Of a stretch of DNA of 21,806 nucleotides, positions 14,166 to 21,806 are shown one piece after another. The DNA comes from Patescibacteria group bacterium (GTDB lineage Bacteria > Patescibacteriota > WWE3 > UBA101185 > UBA10185). Where the stretch lies: NCBI GenBank assembly GCA_018056275.1, contig JAGPFW010000009.1, positions 1 to 21,806 on the forward strand. The letters run 5' to 3'. The position numbers and the translations under genes are program-made. The notes beneath the pieces were generated by a model. That model worked only from the letters and a program-made list of their open reading frames with translations, was not told the origin of the DNA and did not search any database. Within the stretch, counting starts at the first letter, position 1. Each line of letters opens with the position of its first letter.

Positions 14166-16676
14166 ATGTTTTTGAGTGTAATAATCCCTTGTTATAACGA
14201 GGAAGCTACCGTTGGAACAGTAGTGCAAGAACTTTTGGATGCGAAATTTGAATTTGATATGGAGATTATAGTTGTAAATGATGCCTCTACTGACTCCTCG
14301 GGGGAAATTTTGAATGAGTTTTTTTTAGGCGGAAAAATTCTGTTGTTACATAATTCGCAAAATTTGGGAAAAACTAAATCCATAAAAAAAGCCTTACAGT
14401 ACGCCCAAGGAGAATTTATTTTAATAAAAGATGCTGATTTGGAGTATTCAACTAGTGATATACCTAAGCTCGTGGCTTTAGCTGAAGCTACTGGTGCAAA
14501 GGCCGTGTACGGATCTCGAAGTCTTGCGATTTCTGGTCAGAAGTCATTGTTCCACTATGGAAACCAATTTATCACAAAAGTTTTTAACTTAGTATTTCGG
14601 GTTTCTTTAACCGATTTAACTACATGTTATAAGTTGATTTACTCGGGATTTTTTAAGGATAACTCGATTGAATCAGGAAGTTTCGGTTTTTGTCCTGAAG
14701 TAACTGCAAAATTGGTGATGCAGGGGGTAGATATTCTAGAAGAACCTATTCAGTACAATCCCCGTAGTTATGAAAACGGTAAGAAGCTTAAAGTCTGGGA
14801 GGGCGTTTACTTCCTTTACTTGATCCTCCGATTCAGGTTGCAAGGTCTGTTACGCAAATATACCTTCAAATATACCTTAAGGAATCTTTTCGAATTTCTG
14901 GCGTTTTTGGGGTTTTTTTTGAGTTCTATGTGGTATTTGGCTAGTAGAAACAAATATGTACCAAATTATAGTATTCAGTTATTTATAATGCTTTGCATTG
15001 TTTTTTTATTCCTGCTCTACAATAATAAATTTAACCGATTCTTTTCCTCCAAAATTTCCCTTTTTTCTATTTTGTTGTTTGTTTTTGTTTGGCTGTTTCT
15101 TAGTGTGGTATCTTCTCGGGAGTTTAGTTACGACGGACTATTTATCTATTTAAAAAGAACCCTTTACATCTCCAAATATGGATTTTTGCCGCCAACAACT
15201 GTTAGTGTTCCCTATCTAGCTGAACTGGTCTTTGGATTGTTACACCGTATGGGATCTTTTCCCTTATTGCAGTTATTCTTTGGGTTGCTTGGTCTGAGTT
15301 TTTTGTTCATCACCCTAAAGGTGTATGAAGCGCTTGGGGTGAGTTCTGAGAATAAAAAATTATCTCTCTTTATTTTGCTTACTACCCCCTCCACACTTGC
15401 CTTGTTTTTTGTAGAATTTAAGGTAGAGCTATTTCTGTTCAATTTGGTCGCACTTTCTCTTTATTTTTTAATCAAAGGCTTGAAAACTTTTGAGAGAAAG
15501 CATCTCCTGCTCTTTGGGTTATTTCTTGGTTTAGCGGTTCTTACGAAATTTGTTTTCATTGTGCCTGCCGTTTTATTGATCTTTTTTGCTTTTTTTGTGA
15601 GTAAAGATCCTAGATATATTTACGAGAGTGGTTTCTTGATGTCTTTAATTATTCTTTTGTGGATAGTTTTTTTTGGTCTAGAAATTACTTGGCTTGGTAT
15701 GCGTATTCCCTCTTATCTAGGTTTTATTGATACACCTGGGCTAGAAATGAACCCTGTTATTGAACATTTGTGTAAGCAAGACTGGATATCTAGGGATAAG
15801 GGTACTTTATTTTATACAACAAATTTGTTGCAAAGAATTTTTCAACCCCTTTATTATTTTGATCTTTCTGTCCCTATGGTTCCCAATGACACTTTGGCTG
15901 GGTTATTGGATTATGGTGTCTTTTTGTATTTATCATTTTGGATTTTTATACCCGTTTCTTTCCCCCTCCTTTTTAGTTCGGATACATCGCCTCCATTGCG
16001 TGTACTTATTTTGGCATCTATATTTTTTTTGCTTTTCTTTTTTTTTGAAATAGGGACTATTTATTGGTACTTATATGGGCTTCTCCCTATATATATTTTG
16101 AGTATCCCTTTTTTTCTTAATAGGTTGAGAAGCCCTTTTTATAGGAAAGCTGTTTATAGTATGATTTTGTCTTTAGGTTTTATTCATTTGTTTGTGGTTT
16201 TCCAAGTTTTGTTAGGAATATCTGGGGTATCTATATCTACTAAGGAATTACGAGATTCTTTGGGTGTCTGGGAAATATCAGATCAAGTAAATGCTCTGGA
16301 TCCCGAGGATAAAATATTGATGCCCTTTCAGTTTCCTTATTCCATTAGAATTTATGCGAGAGAAAACCACCAAAGTTATAATCCTGTTGCTTATTCCTTA
16401 GCTTTTGTTGATCCTTATTATACTAGAGTAGTGGATGGATCCTGTTATTTTATAAGTTCGGGTAAGAATTTTCCCGAGATGCTTCAGGAATTTGAGAATT
16501 TAGGGATTAAATACATCTCTGTTCATAAGGAAAGTTTGCTTCATAGTTGGCATGGTGATGCTTATCTTAGAGCGCACAATGAAAATTTGTACAAATTTAT
16601 CACTTTGTATACCCATCCTGTAATAGAATTTGCGGATACTGGTGTAATTTATGAAATAGACTATGTTAGCAACTAG
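14166..16676 (+). CDS. Fused GT2 glycosyltransferase and GT-C-like membrane glycosyltransferase
   Basis: The 836-residue protein joins two functions. Residues 1 to about 235 are a dolichol-phosphate-mannose-synthase-like GT2 domain: SVIIPCYNEE, IIVVNDASTDSSGE, NLGKTKSIKKAL, metal-binding KDADLEY (88-94) and YGSRS. The rest is polytopic, with about ten or more hydrophobic helices and the REFSYDG stretch expected in the first outer loop of a GT-C enzyme. The GT2 domain probably makes a polyprenyl-phosphate sugar that the GT-C part uses at the outer face. ATG 14166 is preferred over 14148 because a TATACT sits six bases before it. A methyltransferase gene overlaps the 3' end by 14 bases. Confidence 0.83.
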   Translation: MFLSVIIPCYNEEATVGTVVQELLDAKFEFDMEIIVVNDASTDSSGEILNEFFLGGKILLLHNSQNLGKTKSIKKALQYAQGEFILIKDADLEYSTSDIPKLVALAEATGAKAVYGSRSLAISGQKSLFHYGNQFITKVFNLVFRVSLTDLTTCYKLIYSGFFKDNSIESGSFGFCPEVTAKLVMQGVDILEEPIQYNPRSYENGKKLKVWEGVYFLYLILRFRLQGLLRKYTFKYTLRNLFEFLAFLGFFLSSMWYLASRNKYVPNYSIQLFIMLCIVFLFLLYNNKFNRFFSSKISLFSILLFVFVWLFLSVVSSREFSYDGLFIYLKRTLYISKYGFLPPTTVSVPYLAELVFGLLHRMGSFPLLQLFFGLLGLSFLFITLKVYEALGVSSENKKLSLFILLTTPSTLALFFVEFKVELFLFNLVALSLYFLIKGLKTFERKHLLLFGLFLGLAVLTKFVFIVPAVLLIFFAFFVSKDPRYIYESGFLMSLIILLWIVFFGLEITWLGMRIPSYLGFIDTPGLEMNPVIEHLCKQDWISRDKGTLFYTTNLLQRIFQPLYYFDLSVPMVPNDTLAGLLDYGVFLYLSFWIFIPVSFPLLFSSDTSPPLRVLILASIFFLLFFFFEIGTIYWYLYGLLPIYILSIPFFLNRLRSPFYRKAVYSMILSLGFIHLFVVFQVLLGISGVSISTKELRDSLGVWEISDQVNALDPEDKILMPFQFPYSIRIYARENHQSYNPVAYSLAFVDPYYTRVVDGSCYFISSGKNFPEMLQEFENLGIKYISVHKESLLHSWHGDAYLRAHNENLYKFITLYTHPVIEFADTGVIYEIDYVSN

Positions 16677-17250
16677 GAATTTTATTTTGGATAAGTGCAG
16701 AAAAAAGAGAGCTGAAGAGATAGTTGCACTTATCAAGCCTCATATCGTAGGTTCTGTTTTGGATATTGGGGCGGGGCATTGCTATATTTCTTCTGCTCTT
16801 AGTAAAGAGTTTCCTCAAGTAACTCCCATTGATATCACAAATTATTCCTTAACGGAATTAACTCCTTTACTTTTTGATGGAACGACATTGCCCTTTGAAG
16901 ACTGTAGTTATGGTACAGCACTGTTGTTGTTTGTTCTACATCACTCTGATGAACCCATGGTATTGTTAAGAGAAGCTCTTAGAGTTGCAGGTACAGTTAT
17001 AATTATGGAGGATGTTTATACCAATATGATAAACAAGACCACAAATATGTTGTTTGACAGTCTAATAAATTTAGATTTTTTTTCTCATCCACACAACTAT
17101 TGTTCACACGATACATGGTTGGATACATTTTCAATGCCTGGGATTTTTTTGAATGAATGTAAAACAGGATGGTCCCGCTATCTATGTTTTTTTATGTACC
17201 AAGGTATCTATATTATAACTAATAGTAGTCCACGACCCCTTTTGGAGTAG
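16663..17250 (+). CDS. Class I SAM-dependent methyltransferase
   Basis: The 195-residue protein has a Rossmann-type methyltransferase core. Motif I is VLDIGAGHCYIS (32-43), an acidic residue follows the second strand (PIDIT), and DGTTLPFEDCSYGTALLLF leads into the motif IV region, with VLHHSDEP after it. The fold is that of small Methyltransf_11-type enzymes. The ATG lies within the last codons of the fusion glycosyltransferase gene (14-base overlap), so the two are translationally linked. It may methylate a sugar or lipid carrier product of that enzyme. The substrate is inferred from context only. Confidence 0.85.
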   Translation: MLATRNFILDKCRKKRAEEIVALIKPHIVGSVLDIGAGHCYISSALSKEFPQVTPIDITNYSLTELTPLLFDGTTLPFEDCSYGTALLLFVLHHSDEPMVLLREALRVAGTVIIMEDVYTNMINKTTNMLFDSLINLDFFSHPHNYCSHDTWLDTFSMPGIFLNECKTGWSRYLCFFMYQGIYIITNSSPRPLLE

Positions 17251-17343
17251 CTAGGTTTGGTTTAAAGTTTGGATTGAGCTGATTTAATATTGGCTTAGAT
17301 TTAGGTATCTAGAGTTTGCAGGAATTTTGCGGTCATGCTTATG

Positions 17344-18497
17344 TTAAAGAAAATTGAACCCCCTAATAGAGCCAAATCTTGTGTAGCCAGTGATTATTTC
17401 AAAGATTTTGGTTAATGCTAGGAATAAAAAAGGTTGAAAATCCAAAGCGAATCGATATCCATATTGATATGCCCCAAGGCCGAACGAACCAAACAAAAAC
17501 AAGGAGATAAAACTTGCAGTAGTCAGACTGATTAAATTTATTCTCTCTTTCAAATTAATCCTAATAAGATGTAGAAAAATGGGGGATGTATACAAAAAAC
17601 TCATTCCAATATAGGTCGGCTTAATACTAGAGGTAATAAAAGTACCTTCTTTGAAGACAAACTCTGGTGTTTTGATAAAAAATAGATATAGGTTTGTAGG
17701 GAAATGTTTTAAGTTCCAAGTACCTATAGTCCTATTCCCCACCAATTCTGGGTATAATAATTGGAATGTATATCCAGTCTCCATTATGTTTTCAAAACGT
17801 GCGTAATTATAGGCAAAAAATAGGAGAATGCCTCCAATTATTGGGATAGAAAAATAAAGTAATTGCAAAAACCGCTTTTTAGCAGGTTTCTCTTTTGTGA
17901 ATAAGCGATATCCCAAAAAGAAAAATACTCCGAGTGAGGTACTTATTCTTGTTAGAAATGCCCCTGCAAGGAAAAGCCCCGCCAAGAAAGCTGATTTTTC
18001 TTTTATTGTTATGTACACATAAAGAAGCAAAAAAGTTGTAGTGACGACATGGGCAAAGTACCAAGAGACAGAATTTATTGCTACCATAGAGTAGGTACTC
18101 CCAAAAATATATGCAATACTTAAAAAAACGTGCTTTTTCCTTATTTTTAGTTATATGTAGTGCTATGTAATAAATGTGTTTGTAAATGTTAAAGGTAAGG
18201 ATATAAATCCTTGACCAAAATCTGGGTCAAAAAGTGCTACAAAAGGCATCATTATTATCGCGGGCATTATTCCCAAAGGCCAATAAAGATATCCATTGTG
18301 TGGGCTTGTATCTGCCCATCCAGATTCTGAAGGGACTTCCGAGAAATACAGTCTTCCATTCAGGAACTCTTGTGCTAATTTAGAAAAGTGTTGCTCTTTG
18401 TTTGTTTTTAGATTCATCTTTGTAGCAAAAATAAAACTCAGCACAAAGAGAGTATAAATCAGCAACTTAATAATTTTTTTACATCAATCTCTTTCAT
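17344..18497 (-). pseudogene. Broken GT-C-like membrane glycosyltransferase gene
   Basis: Two open pieces, 18465-18163 (100 residues) and 18087-17344 (247 residues), are parts of one membrane protein. The first carries RLYFSEVPSESGW and NGYLYWPLGIMPAIIMMPF. The second starts within FGSTYSMVAINSVSWYFAHV and ends with YGYRFALDFQPFL. Between them the current frame has TAG (18165-18163) and TAA. Another frame reads YYIALHITKNKEKAR there and rejoins if the T7 on the minus strand (18128-18122) loses one base, so two compensating shifts are needed. At the 5' end, ATG 18497 reads MKEIDVKK and would join the body if the A7 run (18480-18474) gained one base. The present frame otherwise has only a TTG start. 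Real decay or sequencing error are both possible. Confidence 0.75.
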
Positions 18498-18537
18498 TTG
18501 ACAATTTTGCCGACAGTCCACTTGCTAAAAACCATTT

Positions 18538-19872
18538 TTAATTCTTAATTATTATCAATTTTTCCACTACCCCTTGCTCTTGAGTTATATTCTTTCTTAT
18601 CTCCAAATATTCCTCAAACGCTGAGTACCCCGTATCATCCCTCCATGACGGCATCCTACTATCCACAAAAGTTTTATATTCTGGGAGTTTCCAGATTAAA
18701 TAACCCCCCCAATCATATTCATTAAACATATCCCCTTCAATACCCAATCTCTTTATTTCTTGTACTTTTTCGTATGGAAATCCCGCCTTTTTTGCCCATC
18801 TCTCTTCTAGCGAGGCAAGATAGATATTTTCCAAAAAACTTCCTACCAAAAAAATGGCGCAAACTACACCCGCAATCTTAACACTTTTTGCTATTCGCTT
18901 CTCATTTCTTACACCTAGCAATTGTTTAGCTTTTGGGGACATGTTTTTAAAAAAATCCAACACTGGGAATATTCCTAGCAAAATTAAAACCCTTCCAAAA
19001 TAAATCATTCTTACAGAAAGAATAAGAAAGAAAAGAATACAAATAATAAGCCCCAGATTTTTCTTTTTCTCCTTCATCTCAATTGTTGCGATCAAAATCA
19101 AGGAAGCTGCGATAACAAAATTTGGCAATAAATCTTTGTTATTTAAGGGTAGCCATTCTGCTATTTGAAAAAATTGTAAAGGGTGTGTTTCCTTTAACAG
19201 AGTTTCCCATAAGAATATTCCATAAGGATTTACCAGAGTTATTGCCACACAAGCAAGTGAGGAAATGTGAATTCCTAGATTTTCTTTCTTTATGCCTTGT
19301 GTCATTAACTTTACAATGTTAAAAATCCCCAAAACAAATAGTCCCAAAGTAAAATCAGCGTGAGAATTTGCCCAGATTACAAAAAGCAAAGGTAAGAATT
19401 TGATATTTTGGGTATTGTGCAAGATTGTGTGTATCAAAAAGAGCATAAAAATAGTGCTAAAAAGTAGTGGTCTTACAGAAATTGTATATTTTGCAAAATA
19501 GCTAAATAAAAATATTGCCCCTGTTACAACCTGCCATTTTTCTAATGGTGCTTTTTTTAGAATGACCAAAATTCCCACCGAAATAGCTGCGCTCAGGACA
19601 AGGCTCATTCCAATATCTCCAGTTAGCCCAAGAGTCTCACTCAATGAATACAGGCTGTACATGATAATTTGGGGAATCCAATACGAATTTGCCCATTTGT
19701 AATCTGGCATGGTGTAAGAAAATATGTTTTCTCTAAGAATTTTTCTGTTTTGCACCATATATTCCCCATATTTAAAATGCCAACCAAAATCCGGATCAAT
19801 GGGGGGTTTAAAGAGTATAAACACACCAATAAGAACAATAAGAGTTTGCCATTTATTTTTTAGGAGAGTCAT
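18538..19872 (-). CDS. GT-C-like polytopic membrane protein, probably truncated at its C-terminus
   Basis: The 444-residue protein has multiple membrane helices. The family segment DPDFGWHFKYGEYM follows the first helix (26-39), where GT-C enzymes carry acidic active-site residues. Later come VNPYG and, near the C-terminus, EYDWGGYLIWKLPEYKTFVD with SRMPSW. It is probably a sugar transferase using a lipid-linked donor. The TAA at 18540-18538 interrupts the frame; reading on gives KWFLASGLSAKLSNERD and a TGA at 18486-18484, which looks like the natural end of such a protein. A TAT or TAC in place of TAA would restore it, and the longer gene would overlap the next ATG (18497) by 14 bases. The ATG overlaps the stop of the SpoIID-domain gene. 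Confidence 0.75.
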   Translation of the reverse strand: MTLLKNKWQTLIVLIGVFILFKPPIDPDFGWHFKYGEYMVQNRKILRENIFSYTMPDYKWANSYWIPQIIMYSLYSLSETLGLTGDIGMSLVLSAAISVGILVILKKAPLEKWQVVTGAIFLFSYFAKYTISVRPLLFSTIFMLFLIHTILHNTQNIKFLPLLFVIWANSHADFTLGLFVLGIFNIVKLMTQGIKKENLGIHISSLACVAITLVNPYGIFLWETLLKETHPLQFFQIAEWLPLNNKDLLPNFVIAASLILIATIEMKEKKKNLGLIICILFFLILSVRMIYFGRVLILLGIFPVLDFFKNMSPKAKQLLGVRNEKRIAKSVKIAGVVCAIFLVGSFLENIYLASLEERWAKKAGFPYEKVQEIKRLGIEGDMFNEYDWGGYLIWKLPEYKTFVDSRMPSWRDDTGYSAFEEYLEIRKNITQEQGVVEKLIIIKN

Positions 19873-21707
19873 TTCTTGAATTCTACATCATAAAGTCTAC
19901 TTCTTAAGGCAATATAAGCAGGAGCTCTTAAGTTAAAAACCGTTCTAAACTCCTCACCATTTATGCAAACCTTTCCGTTGTTAGTATCAAAGCATATTTC
20001 CGTTGTTCTGCCAGAGTTAAAAGTGGGTGTATATACCTTGGAAATAGAAGTAAATTTTTTTCCGTACTTATCGGCTTTTTCTGCCATTTCTTTTATGGAA
20101 TATGGATCTCCTCCCCAACACGAAGTAGTTGTTGGGCTAACATGTTTTTTATCACTGTCTTTTCCCTTTCGCCACACTACCCAAGCATTAAGGATATCAA
20201 CCATTTCGTCTTCTTCTAGCCATGGGGTTTTTCTTCCACAAGTATCTGAACTGTTATAAGTTCTGGTGTACCAAGCTCTATAAAACCAAGGAGATCCCGC
20301 CTTTTTTTCGTAGGCATCGCCGGGCCAAGCCCCCTTTACATCCCATCCTGCAGGTTCTACATACCCTCCTGTTGTAGATGAGTAGTAAGCAACCACATCT
20401 CCCCCCAAAATCTCACCTTTAGTGTCATCAACCGCCTTTTCCCATGCTTCTGGCGGATTATCACTTTTGCTTTTGTTAAAGACTTGGCAACTTTCGTTTG
20501 TGCATATACATCGCCCTGATTTCACAAATCTATATGCGTACGATCTTCCTGCTACGGCCTGTGCCTTTAAAGCTTCTATGGGCCAATCGGAAGGCATCTC
20601 AGCAAGACCATAAAGATATTTTTGAAAATCCATTTCTCCATACCCTTCTACGCAAATTTTTTTGGGAAAGTCGTCCTTTTCTTTAACCTTTTCGTCATAA
20701 TAAAATTTTAGTATTTCCTTATAATCATGCCCATCTTCTGCTCGTCCTTTTGCCCCGTATTGGCTCATCCCTTTGTAGTGAGTAAAGGCCCCGTAACTCA
20801 TTCCCGCAAAAGCTGGTTTAAATGGCGGATCTGGAAGTTTATAGCTTGGGGCCTCGTATCCGCTAATATTCCCATCCCCTGATTTTAAGCGCAAAATTTC
20901 TTGTTGTTTTTCCGAAAGTCGCGCAATTTCCTCCTCCAAAGATAACAGTTGTGCTGTTTTTTCTTCTTGGTCTGACTCCAAGGCGCCCTTAACAGCTTCT
21001 GCCTCATTTCTTTGATTTGCTAGCAAAGTGCGTACATTTAGTAAGTTTTCCTGCTCCTTTGCTATTTCTGCTTTTAGGTTTATGGCATCTTTTTTATCAC
21101 TTTCATATTTTTCTATTTCTTGCGAAAGCGCTTTTATCCAATTTAGGGAATCTTGTTGCAATGCTCTGTCAAAAATAAAATTAAAAGTTAAATATTCAAA
21201 TCCCGAAAGATTTAGATCCCCCTCCAATCCTGCAGCGTCCCCCAAAAACTTTTCCCACCCACTAGCCGAAGATTTTTTTGCCCAACTTCTTATGGCTGTA
21301 TCCCTCAATTCTTCTTTTTCTGCCAAAACCTGTTTTCTGTCGGTCAGTTTTTCATTTAGTTCGTTTATGGCTTTGTCCAGTGAATCAATCTCTGCTTGGA
21401 GTTCGTCAATTTCGGCTTGGGTAATGGAAATTTGAGATGCCAATTCCAATATTTTTCCAGAAACCTCTTCCTTTTTTTTGCGGATCTCCGCAATCTTATT
21501 GCTTATAGAGGAATATTCCTTTTCTACCTCTTTTTTTTCATTGGCATAACATTCCGCTTTTTCGTCTAGGTCTGAGATTTTTTCACAATCGCTTGCTTGT
21601 GCATAGAATTTTAGTGATACGCCCAAAGCTAGGCCAAAAAAGAGTATGATGAATATCCTACTTCCTTGACTAAATCGTAGTTTGTACGCATAATTTAAGG
21701 CAGGCAT
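19869..21707 (-). CDS. Secreted SpoIID/LytB-domain protein with long N-terminal coiled coil
   Basis: The 612-residue protein acts outside the membrane on peptidoglycan. The signal peptide runs to about 38 (FYAQA). A long charged coiled coil follows (about 45-135 and 190-275), resembling that of CwlO/PcsB-type hydrolases. The SpoIID/LytB domain begins near 300 with SYGAFTHYKGMSQYGAKG (304-321) and holds the catalytic Glu370 in LAEMPSDWPIEALKAQAVAGRSYAY. SpoIID relatives cleave glycan strands lacking stem peptides. Four Cys between 400 and 490 could form disulfides. The ATG at 21707 follows TATAAT by six bases. It heads a minus-strand operon with two GT-C-like genes and shares its start region with the divergent gene at 21706. 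Confidence 0.9.
   Translation of the reverse strand: MPALNYAYKLRFSQGSRIFIILFFGLALGVSLKFYAQASDCEKISDLDEKAECYANEKKEVEKEYSSISNKIAEIRKKKEEVSGKILELASQISITQAEIDELQAEIDSLDKAINELNEKLTDRKQVLAEKEELRDTAIRSWAKKSSASGWEKFLGDAAGLEGDLNLSGFEYLTFNFIFDRALQQDSLNWIKALSQEIEKYESDKKDAINLKAEIAKEQENLLNVRTLLANQRNEAEAVKGALESDQEEKTAQLLSLEEEIARLSEKQQEILRLKSGDGNISGYEAPSYKLPDPPFKPAFAGMSYGAFTHYKGMSQYGAKGRAEDGHDYKEILKFYYDEKVKEKDDFPKKICVEGYGEMDFQKYLYGLAEMPSDWPIEALKAQAVAGRSYAYRFVKSGRCICTNESCQVFNKSKSDNPPEAWEKAVDDTKGEILGGDVVAYYSSTTGGYVEPAGWDVKGAWPGDAYEKKAGSPWFYRAWYTRTYNSSDTCGRKTPWLEEDEMVDILNAWVVWRKGKDSDKKHVSPTTTSCWGGDPYSIKEMAEKADKYGKKFTSISKVYTPTFNSGRTTEICFDTNNGKVCINGEEFRTVFNLRAPAYIALRSRLYDVEFKK
21666..21694 (+). promoter_or_regulatory. 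Promoter of the right-end secreted-protein gene
   Basis: TTGACT (21666-21671), a 17-base spacer and CATAAT (21689-21694) are each one mismatch from consensus. They lie inside the first codons of the minus-strand SpoIID-domain gene. ATG 21706 follows after 11 bases. Confidence 0.6.
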
Positions 21708-21806
21708 GTCTAGATTATATCAAAGAAAAAGGTTTATAAACTTTGGGGCTTTTGTTTTGGCTTTGTCGGGAAGTTTTAAAGTAGCCTATGCTGATCCAAT
21801 AAGTAG
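21706..21806 (+). CDS. Start of a secreted protein gene (partial, runs off the window)
   Basis: Thirty-three codons are visible. They form a classic signal peptide: a basic start (MSRLYQRKRF), a hydrophobic core (FGAFVLALSG) and a likely cleavage site AYA-D near residue 28. An in-frame TAA at 21691-21693 rules out a start further upstream. The ATG overlaps the start codon of the divergent SpoIID-domain gene (CATG, 21705-21708). The mature function is outside the window. Confidence 0.65.
   Translation, partial: MSRLYQRKRFINFGAFVLALSGSFKVAYADPIS
21708..21719 (-). promoter_or_regulatory. -10 element of the SpoIID-domain operon
   Basis: On the minus strand TATAAT (21719 down to 21714) lies six bases before ATG 21707. 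It is inside the first codons of the divergent plus-strand gene. A -35 match is weak. Confidence 0.6.

Noticed and set aside
18163..18497. Programmed frameshifting or stop readthrough to join the broken glycosyltransferase pieces
   Set aside because: Several independent events would be needed, and no slippery heptamer with a downstream structure is apparent. Decay or sequence error is simpler.
21028..21435. 135-codon plus-strand open frame within the SpoIID-domain gene
   Set aside because: It is antisense to the well-supported coiled-coil region, and its Ser/Phe-rich composition is what Glu/Lys-rich coding gives in reverse. It has no promoter or ribosome-binding signal.
1..21806. CRISPR arrays, tRNA or rRNA genes, insertion sequences
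   Set aside because: No regularly spaced repeats, cloverleaf patterns, rRNA-like stretches or transposase-like frames were seen on either strand.

Overview
The window reads as a chromosomal segment of a Candidate Phyla Radiation (Patescibacteria) bacterium. The grounds are low G+C, densely packed cistrons with ATGA-type overlaps, few Shine-Dalgarno sites, a stand-alone 5'-3' exonuclease instead of full-length DNA polymerase I, and several membrane and envelope proteins of a type common in that group. The exact lineage cannot be fixed by eye. TGA works as an ordinary stop codon here.

Left end (1-955): a small G+C-rich gene with a perfect consensus promoter, a strong Shine-Dalgarno site and a 13-bp terminator hairpin. 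It is followed by a short, structured, probably non-coding transcription unit with a 13-residue micro-ORF and its own terminator. Then comes dnaA, whose leader holds two consensus DnaA boxes. Downstream of dnaA (2449-2794) lies a convincing replication origin: clustered DnaA boxes, then a DnaA box, three CTA trios and an AT-rich tract laid out as in the Bacillus subtilis unwinding element.

The origin runs straight into the murT promoter, whose -10 element touches a DnaA box. From it runs a tightly overlapped operon (2795-7408): murT-gatD (lipid II amidation), an O-antigen-ligase-like membrane protein and a solute-binding lipoprotein. Next come single genes for a flap-type exonuclease, tsaD (tRNA t6A synthesis) and a comF-like phosphoribosyltransferase.

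On the minus strand (10661-13234) is a three-gene operon: a PH-domain membrane protein, a small two-helix membrane protein, and a protein joining a degenerate PP2C-like domain, one membrane helix and an extracytoplasmic propeller. The right part is sugar and envelope biology: a GT2 glycosyltransferase divergent from a GT2/GT-C fusion with a methyltransferase behind it. Then, on the minus strand, come a SpoIID/LytB-domain protein with a long coiled coil, a GT-C-like membrane protein, and a second GT-C-like gene broken by several frameshifts. A secreted-protein gene begins at 21706 and runs off the end.

Two themes recur. Many first genes of transcription units have a TATAAT-like -10 exactly 6 (sometimes 8) bases before the ATG, implying leaderless mRNAs; this geometry also resolves several start codons. 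DnaA boxes also lie in the dnaA leader, at the murT promoter and before comF.
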